Source of the DNA: Blastomussa wellsi
Taxonomy: Eukaryota > Cnidaria > Anthozoa > Scleractinia > Plerogyridae
Length of the DNA stretch: 64,000 nucleotides
Assembly (NCBI GenBank): GCA_947652115.1
Contig: OX393562.1
Location: 11,076,146-11,140,145 of the forward strand
Direction: 5' to 3'
A program made the position numbers and the translations under genes. This document shows positions 57,801-64,000 of this stretch, in pieces; within the stretch, counting starts at the first letter, position 1, and every line of letters begins with the position of its first letter. The notes below the pieces were generated by a model, which worked only from the letters and a program-made list of their open reading frames with translations, made no database searches and had not been told where the DNA came from.

Positions 57801-60800
57801 GACAGAAAACATTTCTGTTTTTAGCATAGAAGAGGTCAACACAGCAGCAGGAGTCTGTAACGAGCTAAACTAAACTAAATATAAGTCGCAAGGTAACCAC
57901 TAATTAAATAATAACTACGAGTTTACCCACAGGTCATACATACTATCTTAGATAAAAGTAACAATGAGGAAAAAAGACTGGAGTAAATGGGTCCGCGTCG
58001 GGTGGTGTGATACACAACGGCAACGGCGGCAACTGGAACGTCGCTAAGCAAAAGGTTTAAGAACAATGGCTTTGCACGTGCGTTATAGTTCTTGGTACAT
58101 TTCTTTGCCGTCCTCTGTAAAACAACAACGTGAATTGACCAAACTCTGCGTTGTTTACACAACGCGAACCACGAAGGCTAATTGTTTAAATTTCTATTTC
58201 GAAATTATCGCTGTGTTCAAGATTGAGTTTTGAGACAGTTATGACAGTAAGAAACAGATTAAATGACTTCAGAATATCGAGAGATTCGGAGGTAAAATAT
58301 AAGTTGTTCTCGGCGTCGCCGTCGTGGTTTCTTAAACTCCCGAAGCGTGCGACGGGGTCGAATCCCAGTGCGCACGAACGATTTTTATTCACGAGTTGCT
58401 ATGCATCAAAAAAGCGAAAGAGTGATCGCAGCGAACGGGAGAGCTTTTTGATGTATAGCAACGAGTTTTTTTATTTCATACGAAAGCCGCGCGCTAGTTG
58501 CCCTCCACTGTGAAGTATTATCGTTCGTGTCTCTGATTGGACGAACGATGTATTTTCACAGTCGTTCGCTCAGTATGTATGAAATAAAAGAATGTTTCCT
58601 TAATATTTTCTATCAGTTAAAGTGTTAAAACTTGTTTTTTCAGAATATGTCGAATATGGCTTTATCAGTACCTGGCTTTTTTCCACCGCTTTCAAAAAAT
58701 CCCTCTTTTGCTAGCGAAGGAAAAAAATATTCCGAATGTAAGATAGAACTCGATCGGACAGGACCTCTGATCAGCATAGTTTTTATGTTGTTAATTCGGC
58801 TGATTCGGCTTTTTAGAATCTCTACAGTAAATAAGGGAGAGAAAATAACTTACTCTGTGGCAGTTTAAGCTTCTTTTTCTTTGCCTTTTTGATTTCTGAA
58901 AGGGAAAGGGTTTGACTTGTGAATTCAGACATAAAATTATCACTTTATTGTTTAACCAAGATTTGCTAAAACAGGCTGGATTTTCAGATCTAGATATAAA
59001 GAAGAAGTGAAATCATCCAGCATGAGTGATATCATCCTACAAACCGGCAAGGTATTTGCCCACAAAGTTTCTTTTAAAGACTTCATAGATATTAAGTGTC
59101 ACATTCCAGACATTCCAACACTGAATAGACAGGCCTCCCCTGTATTGTGTAGAAATGCTGCAATTTATTCTGCAATGGCACGTGCCGGTAAAGCTTTTTG
59201 AGGACAAAACCGTGACATTTTTTGGGGGACGGCTGGTTATCCTCATAGAGTTATAGCGTGGAAGAGGTAAGGACTGTCAATCTTGAATTCAGGATTTTGG
59301 CAGTCCTTAACTCTAACTCTAAGCCATAACTCTACTGAAATAACTATATTGCTAGTTGACCTCCATTTTTTCCGCTTGGTGTTATGAAATCAAAACACCT
59401 CACTTACCTTTTGGTGTTTTAACCTTTACAGAAGATGAATAAGGCGATTTGGTACCAGATGCAACTGACTGTGGTCGAATTGCTGGTAACTGAAGCCTCT
59501 CAGTCTCAGAATCACTCTGTTTTTCTTCATTCACAGGCGAGCTTCTCTTAGATTGTCGTTCGCTGGCTTTAGACGACGGTTTTCTTTGAGGCTCCACTTG
59601 TTCTGGTTTGTCGTGTCTAAGTTCCTTGTCCTCTTCTTTTTCAGGGCTAGTGGCTTGTGGGCCAACGGCCGTGTTTTCTCCATCTGTGTAGAAGATTCAA
59701 AAAACAGTTACTGCGGATTGTGTTTCAGTGTTTGTGCTGGATTTGCGTTAGCTCACAAGCTATCGGTCACTATGATACTCGTATCGCAAATTATTCGGAG
59801 AGATAATGTCGTTTGATTCGCCAAATATATCAAGCCTGCTATAGTATTACTGTGTTTCGTAAACAGAACTTCTTTTTTCTATTATTACTACCAAGCAAAA
59901 CTTGGTTACCGGTGGTTTGTTTCACAATCTTTACTTCCGTTATCAGATTACTTGACGCGCAGTTTGCAAAAAATAACGCAACCAAACCCTTACCTGTAAC
60001 TTCTAGTACATACAGAAAGTTGCGCCAGTCTTGTGTAAAACTTTACTTTCTTTGAAACGTTAAGTTATCGACAACTAATTTTTGCTGTTGTCAATGGATA
60101 AATCCGTCATGGTGGACTTCGAGCAGTCGTTTTTTTTTCTGGAAAGCTGCGCGCGACGGGAAAACTGAAATCAAGGGGAAACGAAGACAGACCGCAGGTC
60201 TCTGCTCGATCTCGATTCGCATCGTTTGCGTTCGTGTTGTCGTTCCACACTGTATGAAAAGAAAGAGGCTGTTCCAATTCTAGTAACTATTTTTTATTGT
60301 TTTTATATATAAAATACAAAATAGGAATTATTACTATTTTCTTACTGAGTCGAGTATTTCGAATAAAAATGTCAAACGACGGGCATTTCAACAACGAAAG
60401 TCCAATACGTACCTTATTTGAAGAAAACGTTATCGTTTTTTTTTTTCATCGTAAATGGCCGTCGACTTTGCGCCAAGCGTCACTTACAATCCTCTTGAAA
60501 CGCCAGTTTTGTACTAAAGTTATGGACTCACATTTCGTAAACATTCAGCACTGTTGCTAGCAAGGCTAAGCACCTGGATAACATGTTTCGTGGCTTCACG
60601 AGTAAATTGAAGTCAATAGATCGTCGTATAAATAAATCTACGGGTGGCGTATCGTTTCTCAGCTAGCGCTAATGTTGTCTTAACACACTCCTTTTATCAC
60701 TGTTTCCATGGTAATGTGTTTATCACATAATTCTACAAGGGTAGTCTCTTTTTTCTATATTTGTGACATATTTTCTTTGAGCAAGGAACTGATTAACCTA

Positions 60801-61158
60801 GCTGCAGGGAAGTTTTAATTTTAGCCATAGTTCGTTATTGTGGGAGATCTGTAACAGCATAGTTAAAACGAGAGTGCAAATTAAAACTGAGCGTGGTATC
60901 ATGTGAAGATACCATCGTACTGATAAAACTAGTGCCAAGCTCTTTCTGGAAATCGCTGTTGCTTTTTGTAAAAGATACAAAAATAAAATCGGTCAGAAGA
61001 TTGTTGCTTTTTGTGCGTTTACTGTCTCTTTATCTGGCTCAGTACATAAACTGTATCTTTAAACTACTTCGGGAGTACAAATAATGGTTTGTGGTTGACC
61101 TACCATCGACATCCTCGACTATTATTTCATCGTTTGAAACATTTTCCTGTTGGTCCAT
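50350..61158 (-). CDS. THEG/SPMAP2-like protein, eight exons
   Basis: Exons 61158-61104, 59683-59408, 58895-58854, 56613-56592, 56485-56423, 56071-55943, 54259-54122 and 50905-50350 join in phase at GT-AG sites to 426 aa (human THEG is about 379). The N-terminal third is acidic and Ser-rich (MDQQENVSNDEIIVEDVD), then basic (EIKKAKKKKLKLPQ). Eight THEG-type repeats follow, each A-S-x-R-x3-LA-x-PK-like: TRLVKLAKPK, ASERLMTLATPK, STRVSQLAESK, RERSMRLAQPK, SARVEQLARPK, SARVQELAKPK, SDRIQNLSKP and SQRIVELAQP, with W/CGR-S-x-VW spacers. It ends ISRGHK at TGA. Vertebrate THEG is a sperm-flagellum microtubule-associated protein of spermatids; a germline or ciliary role here is inferred. The ATG follows an in-frame TAG about 100 bases upstream. 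The 22-base exon 4 is the least certain part but is required for phase. Confidence 0.88.
51285..51370. repeat. Fold-back of about 86 bases
   Basis: ACAATTAGACTAC and TTTTCTATGAG are inverted at CTCATAGAAAAC and GTAGTCCAATTGT, with a few unpaired bases between. Lies in the last intron of the THEG-like gene's downstream neighbour region (between exons 7 and 8). Confidence 0.7.
51618..51832 (+). mobile_element. Two identical 101-base TTAACCCTTT MITEs in tandem
   Basis: Copies 51618-51718 and 51732-51832 appear identical and lie 13 bases apart. Each begins TTAACCCTTTCCTGCCCAAG and ends CTTGGGCAGTAAAGGGTTAA. The internal part contains GATTTTACTCTGTCTAACGC and its partial inverse GACGATTTTACTCGTC. 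A third member is in NOP16 intron 1. TTAA tips imply a TTAA target. Confidence 0.88.
52104..52266. repeat. Fold-back, arms about 64 bases
   Basis: CTAGAAGATTGGTTTCCCAA ... TAAAAGCAGCT is inverted with minor changes at AGCAGCTTTTCTAGACCTCA ... CAATCTTCTAG. The loop is about 35 bases. It lies in the intron between THEG-like exons 7 and 8. Confidence 0.8.
52270..53320. other. Intron sequence, nothing recognised
   Basis: No exon, RNA gene or repeat structure stands out. AGCTCATGATTAAGTTTTAA/GATTGTAGC is repeated twice near 53200-53245. Confidence 0.4.
53328..53552. mobile_element. 225-base TIR element with ATGTTT target duplication
   Basis: GAGCCCCTCCCAGGGG at the left and CCTGGGAGGGGCTC at the right enclose an interior with five or more GGGAACA(N)GGGA words and a C-homopolymer (53527-53540). 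ATGTTT flanks both sides (53322-53327 and 53553-53558). A 6-base duplication and a GAG... tip are also seen in the element at 14885-15738. No coding capacity. Confidence 0.8.
55369..55600. repeat. Dispersed repeat beginning TTTAACCCATTGACTCCC
   Basis: Shares GTTGTGAGCTAAATCTGCTC and AAAGTGACCTAC with 41.0-41.2 kb and extends further. The left end resembles a TTAA-type terminus; no inverse partner was found. Confidence 0.55.
58393..58468. repeat. Imperfect hairpin
   Basis: CGAGTTGCTATGCATCAAAA pairs with TTTTTGATGTATAGCAACG, with a loop of about 33 bases. It is in the intron between THEG-like exons 3 and 4. Confidence 0.65.
59700..61100. other. First intron of the THEG-like gene, no separate gene
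   Basis: Short frames on both strands show no splice pattern. Nothing repetitive stands out by eye. Confidence 0.4.
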
Positions 61159-62023
61159 AGCAAACGGGTTATTCGTGTTCTTCAGCCTTAAACTGGCCGA
61201 CAAATATTTAAGCTTCGCACCCGGTACGGTACTGAAATTTTGTTTAACTTGCGTGGAATCCTAGAGACTGCTATAGTCTGAGCAATAAATATTTGATGAG
61301 TGACATTTTCGCGCTTGTATGCTTATTGGTGCATTAGCGTTTAGACTATTGAACTAGCGTTCCTCTTCCTTTGCTTCTCGCTTTGAATGAAAATGACTTA
61401 ATTATCATTAACAATGTACCATTTATACAGAAAGTCTATAAATTAACATGTCTGACTGGCCTGGAAATTAAAACTGTATCCGAGCCCATGATGTAAAACA
61501 ATTTATTATGGCACTGGCTATTTGGAATTAAAGTTTTTTCAATCATGCAAAAGAAAAAGGTCACCAACATCAGAGGCAAAGTCCATTTCAATATTTTTAG
61601 CCCAAGATTTTTTTCAAAGGGAACGAAAAATGGTAATTCACACGTGTTAAATGTTTAATGCGTTAACGGCTTTTAATATTTGATAACATTGAAGAACTCT
61701 TCCTTATTAGGAACTTAACTAATTCATTTGAGAGTGTTACCTCCAGCAGTCATCTTTCAGTTGTTTCAGTACCGATGATTGGAACGGTGAATCTTTTCAA
61801 CTACCCTATAGGTCCTACCGATAACAACAACAAGCTTTGTTTCCCCTTTGGTCACATAGCAATATTTTATAAATTCTACACTAAATCGACCATAGCTCTC
61901 TTCCAATAAAAGCGCGCGAATTCTCTGAGTTATTGGATAAATTTAGATGGCGAGCACTGGAATACCGCTGAAAGATATGACAAATATTTTTAGCTAAAAA
62001 ACGAATTGAACAATAATTTTTAC

Positions 62024-63480
62024 CTGTACTTGAGAGACTCGATCTAGAGCTGGTTCGCACCGATTTAACACTCGAGGATGCTAAGCTCAGATAACTGCTG
62101 TACTCTGTTACAACAGATCGCAGGCTCGGACTGCGCTGACGTATCAAGCTGATAGGCGTTCCAGGTGCAATAAGAGACGCTCCACCAGACATCTGGCTTT
62201 GGCCGCTCTGGTAACCGGCATATGTCCTAAGTGGCTGCAGTCTGACTTTCCTTGAGGCTAAACTCGCTTTGCTAGATGCACTTGATGAAGCGAGTTTCCC
62301 ACTTTGCCTAGTTTGGCTCGATTTGAGAGACGACATAGATAATACGCTCGACAGAGCAGAGCCTCGTTCCTGTAAGGGTTTGTTACGTTTATGCACATTG
62401 GAGCGCACGCTTGACGCAGAACTAAGAGATGTGTCATTTCTCTGTCTCTGTGGGCGTTCCTTTAGTTTGCGGATTCGTTTACGCCGACTTTTAAAATCAT
62501 TTTCATCATCGATGTCCTTTTCTCCTTGCCTTATAGCTCCTCTGTTGTTCGACATTTTTGAGGCCTGCAGGCTTTTCTTTCTAAACCCAGACCTGCTCGC
62601 CAATCCGGTTAATCCTCTTTCCATCTGAAGATAGGATATAACAGCTTGCTTGTTAAGGTCTGGGACTGATTTCACGCGCGCTGTGGCTGGGCGTTTCATT
62701 ATTGAACGAGTGCTCAGTCGAGAAGCTATCTGACTGCGACTCACAGGTCGTGTTCGTGAGAAATCGGGATCTAATGCGAGAGTCACGTGACGCTTGCTAG
62801 TTTTGCGCAAATCGGGAACAGATTTACTTGAGGTATGTTTACCAGTTACTGGTAAATGTAGCACTTGAGAACGAGAGTGTGTTCTCAGCCCGGGAGTCTT
62901 TGGTCGCGTTTTCTGGTTTTTTGTTTGCTCTCTTGCCGGTTTTCGAAACCTCTGATTAGTCTCAGGCCCTTCGCTGATACTGTACCCTGCCTCACTGTAA
63001 TTACTCCACCGGGACCAGTTTCTTGTAGCAACATAAGATCCATTACTTTGCACACTTGAAGTACCTATCTCGCGCATGCTCATCACATATGATCGGTGAC
63101 TTTGTCCGACAGACAACTCTGATTCACTCAAATCCCCTCCAAGCTTCTCGCGTTCTTTTTCTTTCTTTGCAGCCATTTTCTTCATGCGATACTGATTCGT
63201 GTTCAAAATGTAAGAAGGTGCCGAGCTTACGTTGGACTGAGTACTTCCTTTTCTCGCAGTCTTTGTTGTTTGAATAGTATTTATAGACTCTGGCCTCTTG
63301 AATGACGCAACTGTAGGAATGCTGCTGACACTCGCATTTATACTGCTGGTGTAATGCGTTTTGACTGTTGTAGGAGTTTCATATCCTCTATTTGGGGTTG
63401 TTTCCGTTTCGTCATCGCCTTCGTCACTTTCTTCGTCACTTTCATCACTCTCTTCGTCGCTTTCTTCATCATCATCATCG

Positions 63481-63524
<44 letters not shown>

Positions 63525-63989
63525 GTCACTTTCTTCTTTCTCTTTTTCCTCTGAACCAAGGCCTTGTTTTTCCTTTTCGCTGCCGCTGTCGTAATTAATG
63601 CGATCACTTCCCTCCTCATAATCAATTTTTACAACGTGAGATGTAGCTTGTACGCTTTCGTTTCGACTTTGTCCTTCCGGATTCCTTCGGAAAGCTTCGC
63701 GTTCTGGTCGATCAATTGAATAAGAGTTTTTTCTGTAGCCCTGTGAATGATAATTGGAATTAAGTGACTTTTTGTTATCCACATGCTTGGAGTTGTCGTT
63801 GAGGTTTTCTTTGAATGTACTCAGTCGCGAGCCGTAAGAATGAACTCCGGAGCTTCTGCCATCCGCTTCTGTTCTCTCTGGGTTTATGTTTCTCTGTAAT
63901 GACTGTCTTTTCCTGCTTTGCCGTTGAAGTTCTTTTTCAAATTTTTTCAAGTTTTCACTCGTAAGCGAGAAGGCTTTTATAGTTGTCAT
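62024..63989 (-). CDS. Long exon: Ser/Arg-rich protein with poly-Asp tract (possible alternative first exon of THEG-like gene)
   Basis: An open frame of 655 codons runs from ATG 63989 (MTTIKAFSLTSENLKKFEKE) to a donor at 62023 (ACAG|GTAAAA) in phase 1. The annotated-length stop beyond it, at 61881, is in the intron. The start region is a short helix-prone, basic segment (KKFEKELQRQSRKRQS). At residues about 152-185 there is a run of about 20 Asp followed by ESDEESDESDEESDEGDDE. The rest is Ser/Arg-rich, disordered in appearance, with SVPDL in two places (SSKSVPDLRKTSKR and ARVKSVPDLNKQ). No domain is recognised. Phase 1 fits THEG-like exon 2, which would give about 1063 aa; otherwise its later exons are unseen. 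The frame is open to the window edge, so the start may lie outside. Confidence 0.7.
63466..63525. repeat. (TCA)n/(TGA)n trinucleotide repeat encoding poly-Asp
   Basis: About twenty TCA-type units on the plus strand with a few TCG interruptions. On the minus strand it is GAT/GAC in the coding frame. The plus-strand poly-Ser and poly-Ile/His frames over it are artefacts. Confidence 0.9.
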
Positions 63990-64000
63990 GTCGATAGGTT

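Noticed and set aside
59007..59201. 64-codon plus-strand frame in the THEG-like intron
   Set aside because: Reasonable composition, but no splice sites, no similarity recognised, and it opposes the host gene.
63354..63598. Plus-strand frames of poly-Ser, poly-Ile and poly-His
   Set aside because: They are translations of the trinucleotide repeat on the strand opposite the 655-codon exon.
1..64000. CRISPR arrays, rRNA genes, bacterial operons, functional tRNA genes
   Set aside because: No regularly spaced direct repeats with unique spacers, no rRNA core words, and no tRNA-like sequence with all stems intact were seen.

Overview
This is animal nuclear DNA, AT-rich, with widely spaced intron-containing genes and a dense load of transposon relics. 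The repeat types (a tRNA-derived SINE with a TTACC tail, a Ty3/gypsy relic, a DIRS-like relic, many TTAA- and TIR-type MITEs, frequent TACATGTA words) look like an anthozoan cnidarian such as a stony coral. That assignment is from general familiarity, not a search. I see no CRISPR, operon or bacterial gene organisation. Most open frames in the window are antisense or transposon noise. Genes were read by joining exons at GT-AG sites and checking reading phase by hand. Layout: (1) 1-5200 holds repeats only, including a 1.4 kb inverted-terminal-repeat element carrying a CTCGCGAGAAACGAGAC satellite. (2) 5226-10209 holds four phase-compatible minus-strand exons of an unrecognised Ser/Thr/Pro-rich protein. 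(3) 10.2-34.8 kb is mostly transposons: a SINE, a nested Ty3/gypsy relic with elements inside elements, three copies of a ~0.7 kb TTAA MITE, LINE and DIRS fragments, a hAT-like 2.2 kb element, and a large inverted repeat at 31.0-33.3 kb. One possible minus-strand exon lies at 20.8 kb. (4) 34806-35414 holds the first two exons of a minus-strand gene that starts 180 bases from NOP16, so the two share a bidirectional promoter. The minus-strand exons at 20.8 kb and 5-10 kb may belong to the same gene. (5) 35595-47637 is NOP16 (60S ribosome biogenesis), five exons on the plus strand, complete, 169 aa. (6) 50350-61158 is a THEG/SPMAP2-like gene (sperm microtubule-associated protein family), eight exons on the minus strand, complete, 426 aa, with eight recognisable repeats. 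It lies tail-to-tail with NOP16. (7) 62024-63989 is a long minus-strand exon with a poly-Asp tract whose donor phase fits THEG exon 2; it is either an alternative first exon of that gene or an upstream gene. NOP16 is housekeeping and THEG-like is probably germline, so no common pathway is implied. The most distinctive material is in the mobile DNA: a cassette swap between otherwise matching MITE copies, a tRNA-like fold-back element, a satellite block with an apparent empty site, and elements with shared termini around different short-repeat cores.
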